DNA of 53,768 nt, from NCBI GenBank assembly GCA_044450465.1, contig JBIOJB010000002.1, positions 1 to 53,768 on the forward strand, given 5' to 3'. The stretch's first letter is position 1. Every line of letters begins with the position of its first letter. Shown here one piece after another: positions 25,789 through 34,120 of the stretch. The position numbers and the translations under genes are program-made. The stretch is from JBIOJB01 sp044450465. GTDB lineage: Bacteria; Chloroflexota; Dormibacteria; Dormibacterales; Dormibacteraceae. The notes below the pieces were generated by a model. That model was not told where the DNA came from. It made no database searches and was given only the letters and a program-made list of their open reading frames with translations.

Positions 25789-27633
25789 ATGTGTGGAATC
25801 ATCGGTTACCTCGGCGGCCGTGAGGCCACCCCGATCCTGATGGAGAGCCTAAAACGCCTCGAATACCGGGGCTACGACTCGGCCGGGGTGGCGGTCCTCG
25901 AACGTCCAAAGCCGGGCCAGGCCACCCGGACGAGCGTCACCAAGTCCGAGGCCAAGGTGGATGCCCTGATCGAGAAGCTCAAGGCGGACATGCCGACCGG
26001 GACCCTCGGAATCGGGCACACGCGATGGGCCACCCACGGCAAACCGACCTACATCAACGCCCACCCCCACAGCGACTGCAAGGGCAAGATCTTCGTGGTT
26101 CACAACGGCATCATCGAGAACTTCGCCGAGCTGAGGGCCGAGCTCCAGGCGGCCGGCCACGAGTTCCCCTCCGATACCGACACCGAGGTCATCCCGCATC
26201 TCATCGAGGCGAACTACAAGGGTGACTTTCTGGCAGCGGTTCGCGCGGCCCTGAAGCGGATCCGCGGCGCCTACGCCCTCGCGATGTTCTCCAGCGACGA
26301 CCCCGAACTGCTGGTCGGCGCGCGTTTGAACGCGCCGCTCGTGGTCGGTCTTGGCGACCACGAGTACTACATCGCATCGGACATCACGGCGATCATCCCC
26401 TACACCAAGCGAGTGCTTGTGCTGGGCGAGGGCGAGGTGGCGGCCGTCACCCCGCTTGGGCCCGAGGTCTCGACCATCGACGGTGTGCCGGTCCAGCCGA
26501 AGATCATCCACGTCGACTGGGACGTGAGCCAGGCCCAGAAGGGCGGCTACCAGCATTTCATGCTCAAAGAGATCAACGAGGCCCCCGAGGCCGTAGCGAA
26601 TGCGATGCGCGGTCGGCTGACCGAGGACGGTGCTGTCACGTTTCGAGAGTTCGACGTCTCCGACCAGGACCTGAAGAAGATCAAGGAGGTATTGCTCCTC
26701 GGCATGGGCACGTCGCTTCACGCGGCGATGGTCGGAGAGTACGTGATTGAGGATTGGTCGGGCATCCCGGCTCGCGCGGTCGACGCGTCGGAGTTCCGTT
26801 ACCGCCGCCCGACCTTCGGGCCCAACACGCTCGGGGTGGTGATCACGCAATCCGGCGAGACAGCCGACACGCTGGTGGGCCTGCAGCAGGCCAAGGCTCG
26901 TGGAGCGCTGACGGTGGCCGTCACCAACGTCGTCGCCAGCTCGGCCGCGCGGGACGCCGATGGCGCCATCTACCTGCATGCAGGCCCCGAGATCGGAGTG
27001 GCATCCACCAAGACGTTTCTAGCGCACCTCATCAGCCTCTACCTTCTCGGTCTGAGGCTGGCCACTGTGCACGGGCGGGTTTCCCTGGAGCGCAGGCGTG
27101 AGCTCCAGCAGGCGTTGAAGATGCTGCCGGACCAGGTCCGTGGGATTCTCGACCGCGAGAAGGAGATTGCGAGGCTGGCGCATCACTATGCCGGCTACCG
27201 GAGTTTCATCTTCGCCGGCCGCGGCCTGGGCTACCCGGTCGCCCTCGAGGGCGCCCTCAAGCTCAAGGAGATCTCCTACGTCCACGCCGAGGGCACCACT
27301 GGAGGCGAGTTGAAGCACGGACCGATTGCCCTGCTCGATGAGAAGTTCCCGGTGGTCGCCGTCTGCACGGCCAGCTCGACCAGGGACAAGATGGTCAGCA
27401 ACGTCCACGAGATGGCGGCGCGGAACGCTCCGGTCCTGGCGCTCGTCACCGAGGGCGACACTTCGCTGGACAAAATCGCGGCCGACCGCTTCGTCATGCC
27501 GTCGACCGAGGAAGCCTGCTCGGCGATTTTGAACACGGTGATGCTCCAGCTCTTCGCCTACCACGTCGCGCTGGAGCTGGGCCAGGATGTCGACCAGCCG
27601 CGCAACCTCGCCAAATCGGTCACGGTCGAGTAA
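25789..27633 (+). CDS. glmS: Glutamine-fructose-6-phosphate aminotransferase (isomerizing)
   Basis: Makes glucosamine-6-phosphate from fructose-6-phosphate and glutamine, the first step to UDP-GlcNAc. The 614-residue protein has the N-terminal nucleophile Cys2 in MCGIIGYLGG, the glutaminase GHTRWATHGKP segment and HNGIIENF, then two SIS domains with QSGETADTL and the GRGLGYPVALEGALKLKE stretch, ending DQPRNLAKSVTVE. GAGGTAGAGG lies 9-18 nt before the ATG. The 98-nt gap before it contains no glmS ribozyme that I can recognise, so its control differs from Bacillus. Confidence 0.98.
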   Translation: MCGIIGYLGGREATPILMESLKRLEYRGYDSAGVAVLERPKPGQATRTSVTKSEAKVDALIEKLKADMPTGTLGIGHTRWATHGKPTYINAHPHSDCKGKIFVVHNGIIENFAELRAELQAAGHEFPSDTDTEVIPHLIEANYKGDFLAAVRAALKRIRGAYALAMFSSDDPELLVGARLNAPLVVGLGDHEYYIASDITAIIPYTKRVLVLGEGEVAAVTPLGPEVSTIDGVPVQPKIIHVDWDVSQAQKGGYQHFMLKEINEAPEAVANAMRGRLTEDGAVTFREFDVSDQDLKKIKEVLLLGMGTSLHAAMVGEYVIEDWSGIPARAVDASEFRYRRPTFGPNTLGVVITQSGETADTLVGLQQAKARGALTVAVTNVVASSAARDADGAIYLHAGPEIGVASTKTFLAHLISLYLLGLRLATVHGRVSLERRRELQQALKMLPDQVRGILDREKEIARLAHHYAGYRSFIFAGRGLGYPVALEGALKLKEISYVHAEGTTGGELKHGPIALLDEKFPVVAVCTASSTRDKMVSNVHEMAARNAPVLALVTEGDTSLDKIAADRFVMPSTEEACSAILNTVMLQLFAYHVALELGQDVDQPRNLAKSVTVE

Positions 27634-27640
27634 TCGATAC

Positions 27641-27748
27641 GTGGCTTCCCCGCAAGGGGGAGGCTGGCGAACAAATCCGGGGCTACCGCGAAATCGCAGA
27701 TTTCGTGGGACTGGAAGCGCCAGATGGGGGAGACCCAACCGCCACTAG
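27641..27748 (+). repeat. Compound palindromic repeat in glmS-acpS gap
   Basis: Three nested elements. A 7-bp hairpin CTTCCCC-GCAA-GGGGGAG (27645-27662) has a GNRA-type loop. An outer pair CTGGC (27664-27668) with GCCAG (27719-27723) encloses a 10-bp stem CCGCGAAATC-GCA-GATTTCGTGG (27686-27708). The inner stem matches the rpmJ-rpsM repeat, and the flanks match the element before tsaD (34073-34120), so this copy combines both. A widespread class of short intergenic palindromes with a CTTCCCC..GGGGAAG..GGCGC..GCGCC pattern is known in bacteria. Acts possibly as an mRNA 3' stabiliser for glmS. Confidence 0.65.
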
Positions 27749-27755
27749 CGGCACA

Positions 27756-29006
27756 ATGATGTACGTGGAGCGCATCGGGGTTGACGCGGTCTCCGTCGAG
27801 AGGCTGGCCCTCGCCGTCAGGCGCTCGGGCGTGGGCTTCCTGAACAAGGTTTACACGGCGGCCGAGCAGGCCTACTGCGCGGGCAACGTTGAAAAGCTCG
27901 CGGGTCGGTGGGCGGCCAAAGAGGCCGTGATCAAATGCTTCGACGGCACCGGCATCTGTTTTCCCCGGCGCCGGATCGAGGTGCTGCCAGGACCCAATGG
28001 CGCACCCCTGGCGACGCTCCTGGGCGACGCTCGCGGAGCCCATGTGCTGGTGAGCATCACCCATCACGATCGCATCGCGGTGGCCACAGCACGTCTCGAG
28101 ATGCCGGATGGGATGGGCTCGCTACTGCCAGCTCCTATCGGCGTGATCTTGCCGATCCGGCCGGTCGAGGCGCACAAGGGGACCTTCGGCACCGCCGTCG
28201 TCCTGGCCGGGAGCATCGGTTTCACTGGAGCGGCCTACCTGGCCGCGACGGCGGCCGCCCGGGCCGGCGCCGGCCTGGTCCGGCTGCTGGTCGCCGACTC
28301 GATCTACCCCATCCTCGCGGCCAAGTGCACCGAGGTGATGGCAACCCCGGTGGCGGAGGCCGCCCCCGGCGCAGCCGGGCATGAGGCCTACGACTCGATA
28401 CTCGGTCAGATGGCCCACGCCGAGGTGGGGATCGTGGGCCCCGGCTTGGGGCGGGACGCCTCGACCTGGCGGCTCGTGCTCGACCTGGCCGTTCACGCCG
28501 CCTGCCCGCTGGTAATCGACGCCGACGGGCTGAATGCGCTTGCCGCTTCACCAAGCTTGAAAGGCAAACTCGGTCCAGGCCGCGTTCTCACGCCGCACCT
28601 CGGGGAGATCGCCCGCCTGACGGGAAAGTCCGTCGCCTCCATCGCCGCCAACCGGCAAGCGACTGCCCTTGGCACTGCCAGGGAGTGGGGCGCGATCGTC
28701 GTCCTAAAAGGCGCCCACACTCTGGTCGCGCACCCGGATGGGCGGCTCAGCGAGGATCCTCACGAGGTGCCCGCTCTCGCCACCGCCGGCACGGGCGATG
28801 TCCTCGCGGGAATCATCGGCGGGTTGATTGCTCAGGGGTTGGATCCCTTCTCCGCGGCCGTCTCGGGGGTGTACGTACACGCGGCCTCCGGCCGCCGCAT
28901 TTCTCGGCGGCTCGGTGACTCCGGCCTGCTGGCGAGCGACCTGCTGCTCGAGATTCCGCTCGTGATGAAGGCACTGCGCGAAGGCGCTACCGCCGAGCGA
29001 GGGTGA
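27756..29006 (+). CDS. Fused holo-ACP synthase and ADP-dependent NAD(P)H-hydrate dehydratase
   Basis: Residues 1 to about 115 are AcpS, which attaches 4'-phosphopantetheine to acyl carrier protein: RIGVDAVSVERLALAV, FLNKVYTAAEQAYC and RWAAKEAVIKCF carry its Mg-binding Asp and Glu. Residues 140-416 are NnrD (YjeF C-domain), which repairs hydrated NAD(P)H: GTFGTAVVLAGSIGFTGAAY, GPGLG, VIDADGLNALA, LTPHLGEIARL, VVLKGAHTLVA and TAGTGDVLAGIIGGL. The join is continuous with no stop. The ATG at 27756 (or 27759) is preferred since AcpS starts at MYVERIGVD; the upstream open frame is repeat sequence. In many actinobacteria acpS and nnrD are adjacent separate genes, so this is a fusion of neighbours. 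The alr GTG overlaps its stop. Confidence 0.92.
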   Translation: MMYVERIGVDAVSVERLALAVRRSGVGFLNKVYTAAEQAYCAGNVEKLAGRWAAKEAVIKCFDGTGICFPRRRIEVLPGPNGAPLATLLGDARGAHVLVSITHHDRIAVATARLEMPDGMGSLLPAPIGVILPIRPVEAHKGTFGTAVVLAGSIGFTGAAYLAATAAARAGAGLVRLLVADSIYPILAAKCTEVMATPVAEAAPGAAGHEAYDSILGQMAHAEVGIVGPGLGRDASTWRLVLDLAVHAACPLVIDADGLNALAASPSLKGKLGPGRVLTPHLGEIARLTGKSVASIAANRQATALGTAREWGAIVVLKGAHTLVAHPDGRLSEDPHEVPALATAGTGDVLAGIIGGLIAQGLDPFSAAVSGVYVHAASGRRISRRLGDSGLLASDLLLEIPLVMKALREGATAERG

Positions 29007-30076
29007 CTGCGACTCTGCGCTGGGCGGAGGTAGACGTGGGTGCGGTGCGCGCCAACTGCGCCCAGATCGCGGCGCATCTGCCCAAGAGCTCACGTCTGGT
29101 CGCGGTCGTCAAGGCGGGCGCGTACGGGCACGGATCGCGGCCGCTGGCTCGCGCTGCGCTCGACGGAGGAGCGGCGGGCCTCGCCGTCTCTACCCTCGAG
29201 GAAGCCCACGAGCTGGCTGGGTTGGTGCGGCCCGACGACCTCCTCATCATGGGTGGACTGACGCCCACCCAGGCCGGTGCCGCGGCAGCCACCGGCTGCG
29301 CCATCGCCGTCTCGAGCCGCGAGCTGGCTCAGGCGCTCGGTGACCGCGACGTCGTGGTGGCTGTCCATCTCAAAATTGACACGGGTATGGGCCGCTTTGG
29401 CTGCAGCCCTGCCGACGCCCCGACCCTGGCGCGATTCATCGACCAGGCGCCGGGCCTGCGGCTCGCAGGCACGATGACGCACTTCGCATCCGCCGGCTCC
29501 GATGACGCGTTCACCAGAGCCCAGTTCGACCGCTTCATCGAGACGCTTGCCGGCTTCGACGTGGACCCGGGCATACGTCACGCGTGCAACTCGGTGGCCA
29601 CCCGGCTGCATCCGGAATTTGCCCTCGACGCGGTTCGATGCGGAATCTCGGTCTACGGCTGCGAGTGGCCAGGCCTTCGGCCCGCGCTTGCACTGCGCTC
29701 GGTGGTGACCTTCGTCAAGACCGTGGAGAAGGGTGATCGGGTGGGATACGGCGGAACTTGGCGGGCGCCGGGCCGTTCGCGGGTGGCGACCGTGGCGATC
29801 GGGTACGCGGACGGCGTGCTCAGAGCCCGCGCGAACCGCGGCCACGTCCTCGTTCGTGGTCAGCGCGCGCCCCTGATCGGGATGGTCAGCATGGATGCCA
29901 TCACCGTGGACGTGACCGAGGCCTCAGACATTCAGGTCGGGGACGTCGTGACCCTCATCGGTGTGGACGGCCACGAGCGAATCACGGGCGAGCAGGTGGC
30001 GGAATGGTCAGGCACCATCTCGTACGAGGTCCTTACCGCGATCGGGCCGCGAGTCGAGCGGCGCTATTCGGAATAG
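29003..30076 (+). CDS. alr: Alanine racemase
   Basis: PLP enzyme making D-alanine for peptidoglycan. The 357-residue protein has the PLP lysine in VVKAGAYGHGS near residue 35 (usually VKANAYGHG, here Gly for Asn), the catalytic Tyr in VGYGGTWRAP near 250, and MVSMDAITVDV near the C-terminus with the second active-site Met-Asp. GTG overlaps the acpS-nnrD stop by 4 nt, so D-Ala synthesis is coupled with the preceding envelope genes. Confidence 0.96.
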   Translation: MTATLRWAEVDVGAVRANCAQIAAHLPKSSRLVAVVKAGAYGHGSRPLARAALDGGAAGLAVSTLEEAHELAGLVRPDDLLIMGGLTPTQAGAAAATGCAIAVSSRELAQALGDRDVVVAVHLKIDTGMGRFGCSPADAPTLARFIDQAPGLRLAGTMTHFASAGSDDAFTRAQFDRFIETLAGFDVDPGIRHACNSVATRLHPEFALDAVRCGISVYGCEWPGLRPALALRSVVTFVKTVEKGDRVGYGGTWRAPGRSRVATVAIGYADGVLRARANRGHVLVRGQRAPLIGMVSMDAITVDVTEASDIQVGDVVTLIGVDGHERITGEQVAEWSGTISYEVLTAIGPRVERRYSE

Positions 30077-30079
30077 CGC
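30061..30079. promoter_or_regulatory. Inverted repeat over the alr stop codon
   Basis: GCGCTATTC-G-GAATAGCGC is a perfect 9-bp dyad with a single central base, covering the last codons and stop of alr, 58 nt before the sigma factor start. It could be a regulator site or a hairpin. A weak TATCTA (30117-30122) lies 14 nt before the sigma start. I see no sigma-R-type GGAAT/GTT promoter pair at the right spacing. Confidence 0.4.
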
Positions 30080-30136
30080 GGCCGGCGGACCAATTCAAAT
30101 GTTCGCAAGGCAGGTGTATCTAAACTGGCTGTACTG

Positions 30137-30769
30137 ATGGCGGAAAGCCCGGCTCGAACTGCCTTTGCGGATGAGGCATTGACGCACCTGGACACGCTTT
30201 ATCGCGGCGCACTGAGGCTGACACGTGATCCTGACCAGGCTCAGGATCTAGTGCAGGAGGCTTACCTGCGCGCCCTGCGCTACCAGCACAGCTACCAGGC
30301 TGGGACGAACATGAAGGCGTGGCTGTTCGCCATCATGCGCAATCTGTTCTGGGACCGCTTCAAGGGCTCCCACAAAGACGACGTGAGCCTTGACGACGTC
30401 AACGACTTCGTGCTTTACGACAAATTGCGCGACGACGGCGCCAAACCCGAGGCCGACGTCCTGGACAAGCTCGCCGCCTCCGAGGTGGTGAGCGCAGTGG
30501 AGCAGCTGCCTCCTCTTCACCGCGAGGTGGTGCTGCTGGTCGACGTGGAAGGCTTCTCGTACAAGGACGCCGCCCAGACCCTGGGCGTGCCCATAGGCAC
30601 GGTCATGTCGCGCCTTCACCGGGCCCGACAGCAGCTTCAAAAAAGCCTCTATGACTACGCCGTTGAATCGGGTATCGTCCACTCTGGTGGCGCGATGAAC
30701 TCGGGGTCCCCGCGGAATCACGGCGAGTCCTCTGATTTCGTTGGGCCGACACAGGTTCCGCAGGCATGA
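30137..30769 (+). CDS. ECF RNA polymerase sigma factor, SigR/SigH-like
   Basis: A 210-residue sigma-70 family factor. Region 2 shows RDPDQAQDLVQEAYLRALRY and AWLFAIMRNLFWDRFK; region 4 shows LPPLHREVVLLVDVEGFSY and LGVPIGTVMSRLHRARQQL. About 30 residues follow region 4. It is followed with a 4-nt overlap by a zinc anti-sigma gene, the layout of the SigR-RsrA disulfide-stress switch in actinobacteria. Target promoters cannot be inferred from the window alone. Confidence 0.93.
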   Translation: MAESPARTAFADEALTHLDTLYRGALRLTRDPDQAQDLVQEAYLRALRYQHSYQAGTNMKAWLFAIMRNLFWDRFKGSHKDDVSLDDVNDFVLYDKLRDDGAKPEADVLDKLAASEVVSAVEQLPPLHREVVLLVDVEGFSYKDAAQTLGVPIGTVMSRLHRARQQLQKSLYDYAVESGIVHSGGAMNSGSPRNHGESSDFVGPTQVPQA

Positions 30770-30984
30770 ACTGTCAGGACTGTTCGGAAAAGCTCGATCG
30801 CTACGTCGACCGGGAGTTGAACGACACGGAGGTGCTCGAGCTGCGGCTGCATCTGGAGGGATGTCCCGGCTGCGAGGACCAGTACGACTTCCAGTCCCAC
30901 CTCAAGCGCCTGGTCAGACACTCGTGCGACTGCGACACCGCGCCGGCGGCTTTTCGCGAGAAGCTGCGGCAGATGCTCACCTAA
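30766..30984 (+). CDS. Zinc-containing anti-sigma factor, RsrA-like
   Basis: A 72-residue protein with the ZAS signature H-x3-C-x2-C (HLEGCPGC, residues 28-35), an N-terminal CQDC pair, and a C-terminal HSCDCDTAPAAFREKL segment close to RsrA. In RsrA, oxidation of the zinc cysteines releases the sigma factor, so redox control of the preceding gene is likely. Overlap of 4 nt with the sigma gene supports equimolar production. Shorter than many RsrA proteins (around 100). Confidence 0.9.
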   Translation: MNCQDCSEKLDRYVDRELNDTEVLELRLHLEGCPGCEDQYDFQSHLKRLVRHSCDCDTAPAAFREKLRQMLT

Positions 30985-31013
30985 CGGAGCAGCAAAACCG
31001 CCGCCGGCAGCTC

Positions 31014-31622
31014 ATGGCCGCGCGGCTGTACGTGCTGACACCCGACGCTCCGGGAGAAAGGATCCTCGAGCTTGTCGCCGCGGCCTTGCGAGGCGGTGCC
31101 GACGCGATCCAGCTGCGCCACAAGACTGCGCGGCGTGGCGAGCTGCTCGAGATCGCCCGGTCGCTGAGGCGCCTGACTGCGGACGCCCTGTTGGTAGTGA
31201 ACGACCATGTCGACATCGCGCTTCTGAGCGGGGCGGACGGCGTCCATCTCGGCGCTGACGACATGTCGATCGAGTCGGCGAGAAGGGTTGGTGGCGAGCG
31301 GTTGCTCATCGGGGCGTCCGCGTCGAGCCCGGCGGCGGCTCGCGCCGCGGTGGCGCTGGGCGCGGATTATGTCGGCTGCGGACCCGCCTTCTCAACTCCC
31401 AACAAGGCTGGGAAAGAGGTGATCGGGCCGATCGGGGTGGCGGCGGTCGTGGCCGCAGTCGGTGCTGACGTGCCTGTCTTCGCCATCGGCGGGATCGACG
31501 AATCCAACGTTGAGGCCCTGATCCAGCAGGGCGTGAGGCGCGTTTGCGTCATCCGCGCGGTAAGCGATGCGACGAGCCCGGAACAGGCGGCACGCCGCTT
31601 GCGTGCCATGCTGGCCGGATGA
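31014..31622 (+). CDS. thiE: Thiamine-phosphate synthase
   Basis: Joins HMP-PP and thiazole phosphate to thiamine phosphate. The 202-residue TIM-barrel protein has DAIQLRHKTA (pyrophosphate-binding Q-x-R-x-K), LLVVNDHVDIALLSGADGVH, the GAS-S loop (LIGASASS), YVGCGPAFSTPNKAG, and VFAIGGI. The ATG at 31014 gives the normal N-terminus (MAARLYVLTP); upstream frame is shadow. thiL follows with overlapping stop/start. Confidence 0.95.
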   Translation: MAARLYVLTPDAPGERILELVAAALRGGADAIQLRHKTARRGELLEIARSLRRLTADALLVVNDHVDIALLSGADGVHLGADDMSIESARRVGGERLLIGASASSPAAARAAVALGADYVGCGPAFSTPNKAGKEVIGPIGVAAVVAAVGADVPVFAIGGIDESNVEALIQQGVRRVCVIRAVSDATSPEQAARRLRAMLAG

Positions 31623-32485
31623 AGGTCAGCGGCGCCGGGGAATTCAATCTGCTTGACGTTGTCAAGCCGTATCTCGACATGCAGGCGGGCGCTGATGACG
31701 CCGCCGTGCTCGCGGTCGCGGGTGGTCTCCTGGTCGCCAGCTGCGACACGTTCGTGGAGGGCGTGCATTTCGATCTCGGCTGGATGAGCGCCGAGGACGC
31801 GGGCTGGCGCGCCCTCGCACTTGCTCTTGGCGACCTGGCCGCGAAGGGTGCGACGCCGGGCTGGGCCCTGACCTCGCTGGCCATGCCCGTCACCTGGGAG
31901 GTGGGCCATCTCGAAGGCCTGTTTCGCGGCATGGCCGGCATGGCTCGCCTGGCCCACATGGAGATCGTGGGCGGCGACATGAGCGTGGTGGACGGTCCCG
32001 CGGTGTTGTCGGTCACGGTGGCCGGCCGTTGCGACAAGCGTCCGATTCAGCGAGCCGAGGCCCAGCCTGGTTGGACGGTGGCGGTAACGGGTCCCCTCGG
32101 GGCTTCCGCGCTCGCCCTCGGCGAGCGGCGTGCGCTGCGCCTGGAGCCGCGCCTGGCCGAGGGGCGCGCGCTCAACGGTATCGGCCTGTGCTGCGGAGAC
32201 GTCTCCGACGGGCTCGTTCGCGAAATGGAGAAGTTCCGGTACATGTCGGGGGCGGGTTGCGTGCTGCGCGCGGGCGACGTGCCCGTCGCTCCGGGCGCCT
32301 CGCTCGAGGGTGCGCTGACCGGCGGTGAGGAAGCGGAGCTGGTCTGTGTCGGGCCGGATGAGCTGATCCGGGGATCCGGCCTTGCGGTCGTCGGCACTCT
32401 CACCGCCCTTGGTCGGGTTGAGGTCATCGACGCCGAGGGCCGGCCGATCTCTCTGACCCGCGGTGGTTACGACCACTTTGCATGA
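31619..32485 (+). CDS. thiL: Thiamine-monophosphate kinase
   Basis: Phosphorylates thiamine phosphate to the active thiamine diphosphate. The 288-residue AIRS-family protein has GADDAAVLAV at the N-terminus, LVASCDTFVEGVHF, LGDLAAKGATP, MEIVGGDMSVVDGP and CGDVSDGLVREME, matching the metal-nucleotide residues of ThiL. ATG 31619 overlaps the thiE stop. Slightly shorter than the usual 310-320. Confidence 0.94.
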   Translation: MKVSGAGEFNLLDVVKPYLDMQAGADDAAVLAVAGGLLVASCDTFVEGVHFDLGWMSAEDAGWRALALALGDLAAKGATPGWALTSLAMPVTWEVGHLEGLFRGMAGMARLAHMEIVGGDMSVVDGPAVLSVTVAGRCDKRPIQRAEAQPGWTVAVTGPLGASALALGERRALRLEPRLAEGRALNGIGLCCGDVSDGLVREMEKFRYMSGAGCVLRAGDVPVAPGASLEGALTGGEEAELVCVGPDELIRGSGLAVVGTLTALGRVEVIDAEGRPISLTRGGYDHFA

Positions 32486-32891
32486 GCGGATCACCCAGTC
32501 GGCCGCCGAGACGGAGGCGCTCGGCGAGCAGCTCGGGCAAAGGCTCCGCGCGGGCGACATCGTATTGCTGACGGGTGAGCTCGGAGCTGGGAAGACGACC
32601 TTCGTTCGCGGTGTGGCCCGGGGGACGGAATCCGCAGCTCCGGTGGCCAGCCCGACGTTCCAGCTGGTACGCCTCTACCCGGGGCGGGTTCAGCTAGCAC
32701 ACATCGACCTGTACCGCATCGGGAGCGACTCCGAGCTTGCCGGCCTCGGGCTGGACGAGCTAGCCGACGAGGGCGCCGTCATCGTCGAGTGGGGTGACCG
32801 TCTCGACACCGAGGGTGCGGCGTTGATCGACATAGAGCACCTGGGCGGCGATCGCCGCCGGGTGCGGACGAGCCGTGATCTTAGCCATTGA
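32463..32891 (+). CDS. tsaE: tRNA t6A synthesis ATPase TsaE
   Basis: TsaE is the ATPase subunit of the TsaBDE complex that makes N6-threonylcarbamoyladenosine on ANN-reading tRNAs. The 142-residue protein has the P-loop LTGELGAGKTTFVRG, ASPTFQLVRLY, HIDLYRI and VIVEWGDR, all family marks. Its GTG overlaps the thiL end by 23 nt; TTG 32478 is an alternative start. It overlaps tsaB by 17 nt. Operon tsaE-tsaB-rimI-tsaD gives all complex members but TsaC. Confidence 0.95.
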   Translation: MVTTTLHERITQSAAETEALGEQLGQRLRAGDIVLLTGELGAGKTTFVRGVARGTESAAPVASPTFQLVRLYPGRVQLAHIDLYRIGSDSELAGLGLDELADEGAVIVEWGDRLDTEGAALIDIEHLGGDRRRVRTSRDLSH

Positions 32892-33456
32892 CACCTCGTC
32901 CGCTCGAGCCGGGCTGGCTCTGCTGGACGGGTCCGGAGCTGTTCTGCAAGAGCAGCTCCACGCCTCGGGCAGGAGCCTGGACCTGCCCGGCATCTACCGT
33001 TCGATGGCGGCCGGGGTGCCCCTGACCAAGGTGGCTGTCGCCACCGGCCCGGGCTCATTCACGGGGCTGCGCACCGGAGTCTCGTTTGCGCTGGGTCTGG
33101 CGATGGGATTTGGGATCCCCATCGTGCCGCTGAGGACCCTGAGCATCCAGGCGGCGCGGGCAAGCGGGCCGGTCCTCGCCGTCTCCGAGGCGGGACGTGG
33201 TCGCGTCTACTACCAGGCGGGGAGACGCGAGCCGGAGCTCGGCGAGCCCGCCCAGCTGCCGGCCGGTCTTTCGGTGGTCGGCTGGCTGCGGCCCGCCACC
33301 GAAGATGCGATGCGAGCTGCGGGGCTGGTCATGAAGCCAGAAGAGGAGCTCCTGCCGTTCGGCGCCGCGGTGGCGCGGCTCCTCGAGACGGCGCCCGAAG
33401 CGCCCTATGGTAGTCTCAAAATCCACTACATGCAGTCGATTTCCGCGCCGGCATGA
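32875..33456 (+). CDS. tsaB: tRNA t6A synthesis protein TsaB
   Basis: An ASKHA-fold protein that pairs with TsaD in t6A synthesis. The 193-residue product starts MILAIDTSSARAGLALLD and contains the family signature ATGPGSFTGLRTGVSFALGL near residues 56-75. The GTG overlaps tsaE. The C-terminal half is short compared with E. coli TsaB (231), as in many Gram-positives. Confidence 0.94.
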   Translation: MILAIDTSSARAGLALLDGSGAVLQEQLHASGRSLDLPGIYRSMAAGVPLTKVAVATGPGSFTGLRTGVSFALGLAMGFGIPIVPLRTLSIQAARASGPVLAVSEAGRGRVYYQAGRREPELGEPAQLPAGLSVVGWLRPATEDAMRAAGLVMKPEEELLPFGAAVARLLETAPEAPYGSLKIHYMQSISAPA

Positions 33457-34064
33457 TGGTCCAGGTCAGGCAGCAGCTGTCGCTCGAGCTGATGCGTGAA
33501 GCCGACGTGTCGACCGTCCAGGAGATCGAGCGCGACATCTTCTCGACTCCGTGGCCGCGCAACGCCTATTACCGCGAGCTTGCTTCGAGGTCTAGCGCCC
33601 ACTACGTCGTGCTCCGTCAGGAGTCGCCCGTCGAGGTCCCGCCCCCTTTCAGGTCACCCGAGCTCGACAGGTCGGTCATCGGCTACGGCGGGATGTGGCG
33701 CATGTACGACGAAGCCCACGTCACCACGATCGGCGTCCGCTTCGACCTTCAACATCGGGGCTACGGCCGGATCCTGTTCGCGGGGCTCGTCCAGGCCGCA
33801 TACGACATGGGCGCGAAGTGGATCACCCTTGAGGTTCGAACCACCAACGAGAACGCGATGCGCATGTACGAGACATTCGGCTTCAAGGTCATCGGGCGGC
33901 GGAAGGGCTACTACACCGACAACGGCGAGGATGCGATCGTCATGTGGTCCGACTCAATTCTCTCGCCTCGCTTCCGCAAGGCATACGAGGCGAACCTGGA
34001 GCGGATCGAGGCCGACGTGCGGGGCCTTCGCCGAGACCTCATCACCAGAAACGACGACGAATAG
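33453..34064 (+). CDS. rimI: Ribosomal protein uS18 N-acetyltransferase-like GNAT protein
   Basis: A GNAT acetyltransferase, RimI type. The 203-residue protein has the acetyl-CoA loop FDLQHRGYGRILF near residue 105, and LEVRTTNENAMRMYETFGFK followed by GRRKGYYTDNGEDAIVMW, diagnostic of RimI. About 35 residues after the RimI core form a charged helix not seen in E. coli RimI (148). Overlaps tsaB by 4 nt. The substrate may be S18 or a wider set, as in mycobacterial RimI; sequence does not decide. Confidence 0.92.
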   Translation: MMVQVRQQLSLELMREADVSTVQEIERDIFSTPWPRNAYYRELASRSSAHYVVLRQESPVEVPPPFRSPELDRSVIGYGGMWRMYDEAHVTTIGVRFDLQHRGYGRILFAGLVQAAYDMGAKWITLEVRTTNENAMRMYETFGFKVIGRRKGYYTDNGEDAIVMWSDSILSPRFRKAYEANLERIEADVRGLRRDLITRNDDE

Positions 34065-34072
34065 ATAAGTGA

Positions 34073-34120
34073 CTTCCCCCCTGTGTGGGGAAGGTGGCGC
34101 GAAGCGCCGGATGGGGAGGC
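34073..34120 (+). repeat. Short palindromic repeat covering the tsaD start
   Basis: Perfect 7-bp hairpin CTTCCCC-N7-GGGGAAG (34073-34093), then GGCGC-GAA-GCGCC (34096-34108) and a CGGATGGGGAGGC tail. The same pattern with an inserted palindrome occurs at 27645-27735. It fills the gap between rimI and tsaD and contains the only standard start codon for tsaD in frame. Confidence 0.65.
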
